From the NCBI GenBank assembly GCA_964023205.1, contig OZ026835.1, positions 11,552,414-11,616,413 of the forward strand: DNA of 64,000 nt, read 5' to 3'. This DNA comes from Lutraria lutraria. Taxonomy: Eukaryota > Mollusca > Bivalvia > Venerida > Mactridae. Numbering within the stretch: position 1 is the first letter of the stretch; every line of letters begins with the position of its first letter. The notes under the pieces were generated by a model. That model did not search any database, was not told where the DNA came from, and saw only the letters and a list, made by a program, of their open reading frames with translations. The position numbers were made by a program, and so were the translations under genes. Of this stretch, positions 14,001-29,000 are shown piece by piece.

Positions 14001-17000
14001 TGAAGTGACTGTTAAACTAATGTTTCAATATGAAATCATTAAAATCATTTAAAAATGCTAACATGAAACCTCAGTTTAACACAACACCTCTGGATGCTTG
14101 TATCTATTATCTCCCTTGAATATATAAGTATCAAATAAGGCAGACAACCATGAAATTACCAGAGATGCACTTTAAGCTTGTTTGAAAGTTCTACATACAA
14201 ATTACATTTAGATAATTACAACAGACAAGAACATCAACATTTAGTTCACAATTTTAACTGACTACAACTTTCAAAAACATTTAATACAATGCATTAATGG
14301 ATGAGTTTTAGTTGGCATGACAAACCAACAAGATTTGATTACCTTATTTACAACAGATGGCGCTCTCTGTATTAAGAAAGTATATAATCGTCTTAGTGAT
14401 AAAATACAGCACAGTAAAGCATGTATATTCATTACATTTCAGACAGATACATGAAAGTACGGGTACACAGATTAAATACACGATACATTCCAGTTATATA
14501 GATATACATGTACATATTTGTAACAAAAACAATAGCAATTGAAATATATACATATATTCAAAACTCTAGTTAAGAAATATGGGAATAGGAAAATACTAGA
14601 AACAAAATTGATATAACAGAAAGTCTGTTCTGAATGTGTGACTTACTTTATGTCTCAACCTGATGCCCTAAATATTCATAAAAGGTCATTAAAATGATCA
14701 CATAGGTTAGCATTCATCCGCCATGTGACATACTAGTATCATGAATTGACAAATATATTGGAATAGGCTGGAAATTAACCATACCTTGAAAATTTGTCAG
14801 AAAAATATTACTTTTCTATATATGCAATGAGAATTAGATATTGAATTAAAATAGATGTTAGTATCATAATATGACAGTTAATAGATTAATTGGATCATAA
14901 TGTTCGATTAATAAATGGAACAAGAACATTATTCTACCTTCTGTTGCTGCCTCTGGTTGATAATCAAATGTTCCCATTGTGGAATATCCTGTGATGCCTT
15001 CAATATAACCTGCACGGCTTTGTTGAGAGATGATTGTAGGTCTTCAAGACTTGGTTTCATTACAACATTAGGAATCTGTAGAACGATCTCTGCACAGAAC
15101 AATGGTACTTTCTGATCTTCTTTAACTTCATCTTTTGTGTATTTGTTCGATGTCTGCAGACGACGCTTGATAGCATCCAGAGAAAGACGAGTTCCTGAAA
15201 TTTGAAGCATAACATTTTTTTCAAATATAATCATCATTAAAAAATTATACAATTTATTTCTAACTACAAATGCTTCAAATATTGAACTCTGACCTGGGAG
15301 GGGTCATGTTAAAAAATGCAATTCATAAATCAGCCAGACAACAGCTTCAAGATCATGATATTAATCATGAGCATTCAACAAAATAAGATAAAATGGTGAA
15401 GTTACAATACATTAATGAATTAAATCAATATTCTTCCAAATTTGCGACAAGACCAAAGTTGTACCTTTGACAAGAGCTTCAGTATTTCTCTGGGTGAAAT
15501 AATTGAGTAGAGTGTAGTAGCTACAAGCAATACATTCTTGACAACGACTCTTCTTGTTCTTCATGTCGGGAGCATAACACTGGTAACCTTCTTCAGCTGT
15601 CAAATTGGCCTGGTCTTCCTCAGAGAGTCCAGATTGTAACTGATGTACAAGATCATAGACAGCTGTCTCAACCAAATGACTCTGACTGTAATCAAATAAT
15701 TAACATGCTAAAAATTTGTTCAGTTTGGTTAACAATTATGGATATTGTATTTTCAACTAACAAACACAAAATTATCCATTTCATGAGTCATTCAAATCCA
15801 AAACCATTACAGTCAATATTCTCCATAAAAAGAGGGTTTACCAGGAAAATTCACATACGAGTATACCGTATACCATAAAACTGCAGAGACATCGAAACAT
15901 AAATTCATTACATACCAAGACATTATAGACATCATATTCTATAACAGTAAAATATTTATAGTATGGGGTCATATAGTTTTAGCATGATAGAGGTCTGAAC
16001 CAAACAAGTTACTGAACATACTTCATTTCATTGGTCACAACTTATATCAATCAGTAAACAAAACCATATAAAAATCTGCAACAACAATACTAACTTTGCA
16101 AGGTATTTGGAAGCTGTCGTCACAACATCTGTTGTAATATCCAGGAATTTCTCCATGGTAATAGCTTCATCCTCAGGAAGCTCACACAGAGCAGTGGCTG
16201 ACATATCTTCTAGTACAGCCTCAATACGACACTCTAGGATATCATGTACAGTCTTAGATAGTTTGTCTAGTTCCCTCATCACCTTGTAGTTCTTCTCGAT
16301 ATCTGTGACATAGTCATATGAAGATGTGATCATATAACTCAATAATATATTTTAAGCCACATTTGTTAATAAATTTCCCAACACTGGTATATCGCTCAGT
16401 AAACAATATTCAAAAATGGAACTTAAGAGGTACATTTCTATTCAAAACCGTTCTTTACATTTGTAATGAAATATTAATTAGAAACTTTCAAATGCGCAAT
16501 GAAAATTAAAATACAGTAAATCTAAGATTTGCAAAAATGGATGCCTTATTTCAATTACATACTCAAACTGCAACAGAAATATTATTTATGATAAAATATT
16601 TTTATTTTGTGGACAAAAATAAGGCTACGGTTACTTGACTGTAGAAACTCTTCTATTTTCTCTGAGCACCTTTTATGAGATAAAGGTACTATTCATTCTC
16701 AAATGTTTTATTGTTAGACACTATAGGTTCTATGCAAAAGATTAGTTGCATAACTTGAAGTTTTAACATGACATTTATTTTCTAACAATCAATGGCAAGT
16801 AGGTCCTTTAGTAACTTACATTCATTGACATTAAGAGAGGTCCAGGTAAGGGCTGTAACTCCAGGTTGAAGTTCTTCCTCTACTTTGTCCTTGTATGGTT
16901 TCATGAGGGGAACCAGTACAGGTGAGATATTGGCTAGTATGCTCTTGTATTCTTTCAACATTTCAGTCAAACTGAAAAAGTACAGTTAACACAATAAAGT

Positions 17001-20000
17001 ACATTTAATGAGATGTTTTTCACTGACCATGCTAAGGGGGAATAAGTATTCATTTTTTCTATAAACCAACCAGAACTATTTTTGTAATTGTAATAAATAA
17101 TTTCAGACAAACAGTTAAGCTTAAACATTTTGTTCAGGAATTCTAAACAACTAAAGAACATATATATATCATTTACTATAACGCCACAATGTATGAAACT
17201 CATTATCTTCAAATGTCAGAGCAAATGGGTATAATTTCAGAATCCTAATCAAATACAATTCAAGTTGGAAACTTTTCATATGCAAACAAATTTTTATTCA
17301 AGTTGGAAACTTTTCATATTTATGCTAACAAATTTTTCATGAGGATGGTTTATTTTAATTTCTTCAAACATTGACAGAATTATCTTAGTCGTGTGATATT
17401 TGTATCGACGAGATAAGAAATCTACAGCCTACGTTCATAAGACAGCAAGATATGAAAATATCTGAAGAGACAACTAACTGCTATGTATTAAATAAAGTAA
17501 ATGAAATAATCGTTCAAAAAGTTTCAGTGACTTACTCCACATTAGCTGTCTTAATCTCATCCTCTTTAGTTTGTAAAGCCTTCACTGTTTCTGGTACTTC
17601 TAGATTGAGAGCTTGTAAGCACTTGGCTTCTTGTATCAGTTCAACAACTTGAGAATCAAAGTTCACAAACAGTTCTCCAGTGTTGGGATGACGTACTAAC
17701 AGAGAAGCATTCAATCCAGACTTGGAAGCCTCTATAGCTCGGATCCAACCACGATGATACAGCATCTATAAAATAAACCATATACAATCAAAGTCAGCTT
17801 ATTTCAACAGGCAACAAGGCCATACATCACCAAATACGATACTCTGACATTAGCAACAAATTCTGTCTTAATTCCTCCCTTTGAATATTTAAAAGAAAGA
17901 TACAAATCTTTATCCGACAAACCTTTTTAAGCTTCACTATTTTTAAGATGAGAGCGAATATCAAAGTTAGAGTGGTGATTCTTCTTTATATGGTAAAAAA
18001 TGTTCAGAAGAAAATCCTTACCTCATATTCCATCAGAACTCCTGCCATCTTGTTGTAATTTCTTACAATTTTCTTAGCCTCTGCATTCTTCAGAATTTCT
18101 GGTTTCGACTTGAAAGCCCTCATAGGAATCTCAATTTTTCTGTAAAGCTGACGAGCCCACGCAATACGTCCTGCTACTGGAGGCAAGTTACGTGGTATCA
18201 TAGGCTCTTGTTTGAACTTCTGGTAAAGTTTACGAATATTTTCCAAGTCCTTTCCGTAGGCCATCAGGACTTTCATGTACTTTTCATTAATGTCAAGATT
18301 GGATCCATTTATTGCTTCGAACTTCGACAACAATTCTATAGCTTTCTCAGTCTGCAGAAAATATATACCATCAAATCATTTAATATACTGTCATAAATAA
18401 GTACATTTTTCATTACATTGAAGCTGAGGTTGTTTTATAATTTTTACTAAAAGTCATAAAGAGGCAAGTAATATATCACACACTGAATTATGGACAATGT
18501 TGCAGCATGTTATTTGAGCATGTAAGTAAAACTAAGAAAAAGTACACTTTGCAGGAAAGCCTGTTATAAGATTTGTAAAAATCATTTAAAATAAGACATG
18601 AACCGATATTTAGAATGAAATCAATTGCTTGACAAAATGTATAACTTACTGAGAGTGGTTTCTGGAACCAAGTGTCCATAAAGTTCTGTAGCATTCCACG
18701 AAGTATATCAATCTGGTTACGGAACTCCAGGTAGTCATTGTCAAACTAAAAAAAGTACATTAATGTCAAACTGTAAAAATATAAAACATTACAAACAGCT
18801 TCCTTAGAGAGACATGGGTCGAACAAATGCTACACAAATGACAAAATGGTTCAAGCAGTGAAAAATGAATAGGACTTTTAGTATGTTGTAACTTAACAGT
18901 TTGATAAGATCTAAACAATAGATAGATTGATGCTACACATCTAAAAGGGACATGGTATTTACAACAAAGAGTAGGGATCTAGGACCTTACCTCAGCTTTC
19001 CTATGGTCAAGAATATCGTAATTCTTTTTCTTGGCATTATCACAGATTGTCTTGTATTTCACGCAGATAATGTCAATGCCTTCAATTTTCACATCGCCAA
19101 GACCAGAGAACATCTCCATTGTGTTGATGACATCGGCAATGCGTTCTAGACGTTTACAGAATGTATCAAACTTGCCAAATATGTAGTTCTCACTGGAATG
19201 GAAACAATCAATTAATAATGACATGAAGAAAATTGTGAAAGATAAGGCATGCCACAAAAGGTCACCACAAAACTACTATTAATTATAATATCACATTTTT
19301 TTAATAAAATCAAATTTTATTAATATTCAGTATTTCACATGAAACCTATGAATCAAATACATGTTCATTACACAGAAATACAAGGAAAATGTTTCCAAGG
19401 TAATGGTTGCCAAGGCGATGGTCACCAAGGCAAAGGTTTCCAAGATAACAGTTTTCATAGAAATGATTTCTTAGGCAACAGTTCTTAGGTCAAGGTCTCC
19501 AATGTAAAAGTTACCTGAATTCAAACTGTTTCTCATTGGGGTTTTCCTTCAGACGTTCCTTAGTCTTCTGGAATTGTTTCTGGTACTCTTCATTGAGTTG
19601 AGTGCATTCATTCAACCTCTGTAACACTACAGGCCTAGTATAACACATAGAGAATGGTAAGTTAATATACACATTAACAGATTGATGAATGACAGGACTG
19701 GTGTCAGTTAGGTGATTTTTACCATAATTGTGTTAATTCATTATTTAAATTGCAAGCCGTATTTTTAATAGCTTTTTAATAATAAACTTACATTAAATTT
19801 GATCACCCTATATGACAGAGAGAAGAGACCATGGCTAACTAAGAAAACAAATGGGATCCATTAACTTTACAGGTTAGTTCAAATAATTACTAAACATGAA
19901 CCATAAAGGATATTTTTATCAATAAATTATAATAGACAGCATTGATAGTTTCTATATCGTATTTTACCTTGGATGATCCCAAATCTTTCCGACATCATGC

Positions 20001-23000
20001 ATGATGTAATGTTTGCATGTTGTGATCATTTGATTGGTGACCTTGACAAACAGTGAGGTCATACGTTCAGATGTGTTGTAATACTGAGAGATACTGTAGA
20101 TCATTCGGATTGCATTCATCAAACTTGGTATGTGTTCAATCATTGAAGCCTAGAATGGTTCAAATCAGACATATCAAATTTGGTAGATATTCAATAATTA
20201 AAACCTAGTCTAGAAATGTACAAATTAGTTGTATCACTGAATTTGGTATGTATTCAATAACTAGGCCCCAAAATGAAAAAAAAAATTCATTAAGCTAATA
20301 ATATATTATCTTATATGCTCAACTATAATTGTACAAGAATATATAATATTGGTCAACATTCATTTAACTTTGTATATATGCCAATATGACCTTTCTGTGT
20401 GTTATAACTTTTATGAAATGTAAATGTATGAGAACAATTTGTTTCATCGGATTTGACTGCATTTTCACCATTATTTCAGTTATATCATGATGGGCAGTTA
20501 TCCTAATCATTCTCCCTGGATTTCATTTTGGTCTTAACCAGTACTAACGACATTCTATCTGCCAAGCTACCTCACATAATTCAGAGGTGGAGGAGAATTC
20601 CACATAGGATGTAATATTACCAATACAACCAGCAGACCACAAATTATTTTAATGTATGCATAAGCAGTCAAGAATATAGAAGGTAAAATGTAAACGAAAT
20701 TAACCAATCAAAGGTCAGCCGGCCATTAATTATGCAAATGTATGCAAAAGCAGTTAAGAACATAAACGCTTAAGTAGCATTCAGCTTAAAGGTAAGTTAT
20801 ATATAATTAAAGCCTTAATGATGAGGCTTACACAATTTTTACTTATTCAAAACATTTTTTGTTTCTGCAAGATGTTAAGTACATGGAACAAACTTAGAGA
20901 ATTATTTATCAAGCCATATGGCTGCGGGTATTGATTGAACACTAAGTAAGAATGCAGAACATGTAACGAGAATTAGCATACACTTAAACATGAATTTTAC
21001 TAATTTAGTGAACCAATTTATAGGATTATTTTAAGGCATGTACCTAATCCTAAAGTCATAATTTGTATAAATTTTCTTCTTCTTATTTTTTTTCAATTGC
21101 ACAAGAAAATGTAAATTACATTCTGCCAATGTAGCAATATAATACACAGAGGTGACTCTTTTAATCTTGAATGAGAAGGGAATTTTATTTAATTAGTCAT
21201 AATCAATTGAACAACTCAAAGTGTGCTTGATAGACATGAATCATAACTTGGGAGGGGATTTTAACTATTGCACAATAATAATCGTTCAAATCATACATAA
21301 ATCTATAAAATACCTAGTGAGTAAACATGTTTATAAATGCATTATAACAACCAAGGATTTGACAGCTAATCTCTATACAGATTATAATGTATTATAGATT
21401 TCAGTTCCAACAATCAATAAAAATGTTTGACGGTGTGCGAATTATTCAACTTACTTTAATCTATAATAACATTATGTCTTCAATAGGTAGCTATATTACA
21501 TAGAATGTCTATTCAAACTCAATAAGAACTAGTACAAAAAGTACAAATGCAATCCATTGACAGATTAAATTACAGGGTTTATATTCTTTCATTTAAGTAG
21601 AGCTAATAGTCCTTTGAAAAGATTATAGATCATCTGATATGGTAACTTTCAGTACACACTGTTACAAGTCATATACATGAATGACAAGGGTAGTCACCTA
21701 TGTAATGTATTGATTGCGCAATACAATTTTTTCTTTAAGAGATTAATTAATTTTGAAAACAAGCTATGAATGTTATTTGTTGGATTTTAATTTGTATAAA
21801 GAATGCTAGTAATTTAAACTATATAAATGTAAATTAAAAGAACCAAAGATCAATACTGTTTAGCATTAACACCACATACAAGGCACCTAAATTCAAATCA
21901 CAAAAATATTTTTTATACGTATTTAGCATTTATTGACAGAAAACACTTAGACAAGGAGGAATCTTACCGGAGTACATTTGACAAGTGGTCCAAAGAATTT
22001 GTCCAGAGTATAAAGATACTTCACATTGTCTTTGGCTTCATTAGCATAGTCAGTGATATATCCATCCTGCGGAACAAAAATAAATGTCAGAAATGAATAA
22101 TCAGGTTTGCTTCTTTTGGCGATATACCTTCTATTTTGCATCTACAGACAAACTTAAGCTGTCACCTCTCTATAATGGCCTTTTAGTGAAGTCTTCCACT
22201 CATATTTACTGATTTAACTGACCAAGGAGATCCCTGAATAAAAACCAACTGCGTATAACAGCGATATTTCTTTACTGGCAAACATGAAGTATATATCGGA
22301 TTTGATCAATAAATAGCAAAGAATTATACATCTGTGGCACAGGAATAACAAACAAAAGAACAATGTACTCACCAATTCCTTCCATCTTCTCAGTGATTTA
22401 GATTTGGCAACTTGAAGAACACCAAGAACAGATTTCACACGTGGACTCTTCATCTGCTCAAGGAGACTGGAACACAAAATTAGAACATAATGATATAAAT
22501 CTTAGACACCAGTCTATTTCCCAGATCAATCTTTTTTAACATTTAGTTCTATATGCAGCTTACCCTGGACTTATTTCCAAATGTTGAAATGGTTCATTGA
22601 ATGGGATAACAAGTAAAAGTATGATTTATCTTTTAAAGAAAATACTAAGGGTAGTATCCTACAAACAATATATTTTTCATTTTTTACCCATACAAAAGAA
22701 TTCTCAAGTGTCTTTTTTTTATTGAACTTGCCAGCCAAAATGTCCGTAAGGGTATTATTGCTAAAATGTGATTATTACTTGTTGAATTTAGCCATTCTAG
22801 ACTTCCAGTAGGAGAGTTCAGCTGTTGGACCAATGTCGTCTGCTTCTCGTCTCATCTGCTCACTCTCAGCAAGAACTTGCTCAATCTGTTTGGACCATTG
22901 AGCACATAAATTCTCTAGTTTCTCTAAGTATTCAGTATTACCAGCTGGAATATTTACAGATGAAACAATGTAATATACAGATCGACTGACATAAAATTTT

Positions 23001-26000
23001 AAAAAAAATCCACATTTTATTAATAAGGACTTGAATATACTAGACAGTCACCAAGTTGATTTCATAAAATATCTCATTTAGAATTGTAACACTTGATCTA
23101 ACTTATACATGTGCAGAAATGTATTGGATGTCATCATTACAGTCTTTGCATTATATCCAAGATGCAAGTTCAAAATACAATTTAGAACAACTTTTAAGAT
23201 GATATAAGACTAGTTATTTCATAAAATCATTTGACTACTGTTGGCATACATTGTTCAGAAATGGTCATGTTATAGAACACACTTCATACAGCCAGGAAAT
23301 GCTGTGATTATAAAGAAAGCCAAAACAAACATTTAGTATTGACATCCACTTACCCACAGACTGGTAGTCAGCAGGAGACTCAATGTTGTCAATGATTGGT
23401 CCAATACCATTCTCCTCCAAGGTTATTTGCCCCTCCATATTGGAGAGCGCTGACATTAGATTGGTGATAAATTTCTCTAACTGCTCGAGGAAATCTTCAA
23501 TCTGAGCATTGTTACTGTTACCAACGTCAATATTTCCCCATTGCTGTAAACACAAAAGTGATTTATCATAATATATTCATAGCATATCAGTGAAATGCAG
23601 TATCAAAATAATAAAAATACATCCAACAAATACAGTCTCAAACATCTACAGTAACTGTGAAGGACAAAACATTGGGTTAGACAATATATGTAAATATGAT
23701 AGTCTTTTTAGCCATATTGCATGTCAAGCCTCACTCATTGTAAAAAATTCATGATTATACCAAGTACCCTATTGACTCAACAAGAATGCTTAAAATATAC
23801 ATAAGAAGATCACAAATGAACTAATCATTCAAGAAAACATCAAACCTACCTCTAAAGATTTAAGTGATGGTAATACTACATTTGATAGATGTTTCTCTAA
23901 TCCAGCCAGTATTCTACCTTCGCTGCAATCCATCACACCAAAGTTCACTTCATTGGCAATATTTGCTATGGTTATAGCCTTGCTAATTGTACGCAAGAAG
24001 TACAAACAAATCCCATTCAGACCCTGAAAGTGGACAACAAAAATATCAATTAAAACCAAGACACTAAGAAATAAGAAAATAAAATTGTACAAGAGATTTG
24101 CATATCATTTCATTTGAACTAAAGCAGATGATCATAAGAATCATTCATTAGTCCAGGACCTAGATAACATACAACCAATGCCTGATGAGGCAAAGGTCAG
24201 ACAGGGATGACCATAAGTAAAACCACAAAGATGGTACATTGAGTTACATCATTCAGTGTCATATTGAATCATATGATAATGAATTAACTGGGAAAGGTAA
24301 CTATCAGTTCTATACAGTAACAACCAAGTAATGAATTTTCACCTGATTTGATTTAAATTGGACTATTTTGGACTAACAAGTTTTAAAAGGGTATGAATTT
24401 ATTCTCTTTGACTGAATGATTTATAATGATTAAAAAGACAAAAGCCTTTCAGATTTTAAATATTGTAAGGTAATGAATCCATTGGCACATAATATGAGTA
24501 ATGGTGCATTTTACTTTTAAGTCATCTTAAAAGGACAGTTTTCCATCTTTAAGTGTGGATTGTCAGAAATATACATAAGGGTATTGATTTGGTACAGATT
24601 TGAACTTGGGTTAAAATTGATCAGTCAATAAAAGCTGCAATTTAATTATACCTCGAATAGTGCCACATTCATTGTACGCACATTTTGTAACATCAAAGAA
24701 TCAGAATATCTAACCAATCTGTTCTATTTAAGGCAATTTATTGCATCACTCCGATAAAGTAGCACTGAACAACAACTTTTTTATTATTTAGCTTCCTTCT
24801 GATACTTTGGCTTCCTTCCTGCTCTTTTGCTTTCTTTTACAAAATAATCAATATATAAACGGGAACTACAAAAGTCTATCAACTAGAGTCCTTTTATAAT
24901 ATTGTCCGAACCAGGGCAATAAAATCCACAATCCGATCATTGTGAATAGCTATTGATTGTCAGGGGCACAAATCACTAAACAATATAATAGACCAGTTAA
25001 TAGTTTCCTCTAACAGCCTATTTGTGTAACATATTTCCATGAGAAATAAAACTTGTAACAATATCATAAACACAATGTAGGATGTATATCATCTAACACC
25101 ACACAACCAAACATACAAACCTAATTAATTAAAGAAGTTTTAACAGGGGTTAACCTCAAAAAGACCTAGTACTGTCTTTGAAGTCTTGTATCATGAACTT
25201 AAAATGATAAACAGTTTTAACATAATAGTATGGCTCTTGCCAATGCATTAAGCCAGTGACTTTTTCCCAACATTTTCTCACTACCCATGCCCATCACAAG
25301 GGGAAATTTAGCGCACAAATTTCAAAATGGGAATATATAATAACATTTATTTCTATGGAATATGTGATTATTTAGTTGTTTAAATCATAAATATAAATAT
25401 TACTACACAGTAATTGGTGACAATGGTGAGAAAACTGTTGTATTTTTCTTCTTTTAACAAGATCATGTGGAAAATATTTCTTGTTAGGGGAAAATTCTGG
25501 CCATTTTAAGGGAAAAATGAAGGAAATTTTACTAGGGGAAACTACCCATATATATTCGGCAGTAAATATAGCGAAAAAAATCACTGTAAGCATACAAATT
25601 TTGTATCAAACAAATGCCATCCTCTGAAACATGAGCGCCTTGTTTCATTTAGGATGTTTAGGAATAACCAAGACAGAATATGTTGTACATCATTATGGAT
25701 GATGAAAAGATGATATGATTACTGTCGAAAATACTGTACAACCATTTAAGATTTAGAACTGAATTAAAATCAATGCTGAATTATATTTACATTTCTTAAA
25801 GCTTTGATGTGTCACAAATCATATTGGATGAGTGATAATTGTAGGAATAAAATACTGGTACTACACTGCATCTGAGCAAGATCTGCTAGTCAATAATCAT
25901 GTACCACTTCTCTATATCAGTATCATCCGAATGATGGTTCCAATAAACATGGTACCATATTGTTAAAACAATCAATGCTATAAGTGCTTCCATGAATGAC

Positions 26001-29000
26001 AGCCACAATAAACCTGGTAAAATCAATGGACACAGGTAGGGCAGGTAATTATATTTCTACTTCAATTTAGTAATCACTGATTTCACTAAACAAACCATAC
26101 TGGAATATTGACTCAGCATAACTGATTTTACAGCTAGGTGATAGAGGAATATTAGAAGGATAAATGAACGCAGTTAGCCAGTAACTTGATCTTAAGAACG
26201 ACAAATACTCCAGTAAAATTACTTTGATCACAAAATGAGACTATAAACATAGCTACTGAATCAATTACTCACTTAAACCTACAATTAAATGACAGTGTTT
26301 GGGTCCATATTAGATAAATGCTATTTATTATTTTTATGTATTTTGTATTGACAGAAAATAAGCCACCACAAATTAATAGTCTAGGTAGGTATGATTTTAA
26401 TTTCTGATATAACATACTTCCTATCTGATTATCGGCACAGAAACTATTTGCAGTAGCACCACGCAAACAGTATGATAGTGATATGCCTACAGGTACTTGA
26501 TAAAATCTTCACCTTTCAGGGGGAGACAATAAATCACATCCAATTTCCACTACAAACAATTAACACTACAAAAAATCAGAGAACTTGAGACAGCTAGATC
26601 AATGACTAAACCTTACTGAAAATGTTAAATTGGTGTGCGCAATTAATTAGCCATGATATTATTCTGTTTTTCTATTGAAATCAATGAGATGAGGGTAAAG
26701 ATTGAATTAAAGTAAATGATTTGTTTCTGAAAAATGAATTCTTAGACAACACTAGAATGATAATAGACACTGGTAACGTGATCTAGAACAATATCATGTC
26801 TTGCAAGTAATGTAAAACTTTGACTGAGGTTGTTGCAAATTCACAGGGAATTTAATAAAAGTTTCCATAAAAGGTTGTTTCGAAGCCATATGGCATTTGG
26901 TCAAAGTTTCTGTAAAAGTATGTTCAAAGCTACAGGGAGTTAGGTCAAAGGTTCTGTAAAAGGTTGTTTCACAGTCACTGGAATTTGGTCAAAGTTTGTC
27001 TCAATCCACAAGGAATTTAATTTTTGGTCTATGTTTCAGTAAAGGGTTATTTCAAAGCCACAGGCAATGTTTTGTACTGTCAGGCATACTTTTCGAATTC
27101 ACTAGGGTCAAATATTTGAACCATGCAGAGTGATTGCTATCTAAGCAATAATTAAAGTAGCTTTGAACAACTTACATCAGTATTTCCATTGGTCAGGAAG
27201 AGTTTCTTAGTGGGAGCAGCTGTACTGCCAGATTTTTGAACATCTTGATAGAAGAACATAAGTTTTCTGGAACCATCTTGAACGAAGAATTGCTCAAATA
27301 AGTCAAACTGAAAAAAAAAAAATAAAGTGATAGAAATATTATTCAAATCTGAAATAATGCAGATTGTTCAATATGATAAACATTTATGTTTGAAATAGTA
27401 TTCCAACCAGATTACAGATCTTTGCATGTTATCTCTCTTAGTTGCATGGAAAAAGATTGGGGGGATGCCTTTTTGAAAGAAACATGGACCAAATTTCATA
27501 CAATAAATTTGATCTCACAAATGACATGGGACTTGATTCAAAGTTTAAAATATTTGCAACATATGCAAACTCAAGAATAAATTAATGATCAAAAACAAAA
27601 ATTGCTATTAAGAAATGCATTATCTGACATATGTACAGCACTACATGCAACATGAACAATATCAAGACTACAGGAGACATGCAGAAATCACAGTAAGTCA
27701 TGAGTATTATCAGTTTAGCTGATAAGCCTATGCCATATCAATCTGACCTTTCTCAGGTCAAATTTCTAACACAAAGATATGTTTGAAAGAGAAGTATTTA
27801 AGTGCATGTAAAAAATCTACATGTTAACTCTATATAAATTTCTTATCATAACTCCAACAAACTTCTTGAATACCAAATGTCAGACTGATACTGGCTAAAT
27901 TTTTTTCAAACATCAAAAGTCCTTGAAAGTTTAGAATTCAGCTTATGTAATGTGTACAATGATTTCAATGGAGCAAGTATTGCTTTTGTGAGCAAAAATA
28001 AGCCACTGACGTGAATAAATGGTGTTTAATTCCTGGTACATACATTGATAGATTAGAATTAAAGGTATTAATAAAAGCTACATTCATTTTTTTCAAGATA
28101 GTTTCTTTAACTACAATAAAACTATAAAGACCTTTGAAATTTAAACATAGAATTTTCACAGCTGGAGAGCAAATAAACAGAATATTGATGTGTTTTATAC
28201 AGTAATTGATACCAATAAAATATCCCCTTACAGAGAGTAATAATACAATTAATGCATGGACACACATATTTGTAGGACTTTATTTCTAATATATTATCAA
28301 AATCTCTGCAACACTAAACAATATAAAGATACCGGTAACCTTTTTACCTCCTAATCAGAGAGTTTATAAGAAATTGTTCACCTCCTCATAAGAGAGTTTA
28401 TAATAATTTTTTACCTTCTCATCAGAGAGTTTATAATAACTTTTTACCTTCTCATCAGAGAGTATGTGATCCTCAACTTGACTTTCTTCTAAATGAAGAG
28501 CATCACCAATCTGTAAGATAAAACATACAATTATCATATAAGTTATTCATGCAAAAAATTGATTCACGTGAAAAAATACTTGCACTGTAATATATCTACC
28601 AAAGTTTTATTTTCTCTGGGGTTTACACCATCACACCAACTGTCAGGGTCATATGGTAAATTTTCCAGCTTTGCTGGCGGAGGAAGACCATAGGTTTACA
28701 CCTAGGTTGGACAACCAACCAATTCCTTCATTTAATTCAACCTTACTTATTTTACATTGGGTGTAAAGCAAGTTCTTGCAACTTATATTAACTACTTTTG
28801 ATGACTGCGTTCTTGATTCTGACCAGTACTCGCGCTGAAAGAAGGGATTGTGAAGGTTAAATTCTGCCACTGACAGGATTCTAACCCGCAACCTCCAGGC
28901 TAGTAAGAGTCTGACACTCTACCACTACACCACTGTTCCTTCCCTCTGTAAGCTAGTTGTACAATCTAACTTATGTTTGTATTAGGTCATTTTTAAACCA

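Larger units (their letters stand above)
12459..14937 (-). other. Dynein intron 21 (2.5 kb)
   Basis: The intron holds the MITE at 12969-13157 and the 30-bp minisatellite at 13731-13901. The rest is AT-rich sequence with no coding signal I could recognise. The dynein frame closes across it. Confidence 0.75.

Noticed and set aside
19391..19510. Cluster of RFX X-boxes in a dynein intron
   Set aside because: The GTYNCCAAGGCAA motifs come from a 15-bp tandem repeat, and none matches the full X-box consensus.
28870..28945. tRNA gene on the minus strand
   Set aside because: A-box and B-box are present, but no acceptor stem closes and the sequence continues as a SINE body.
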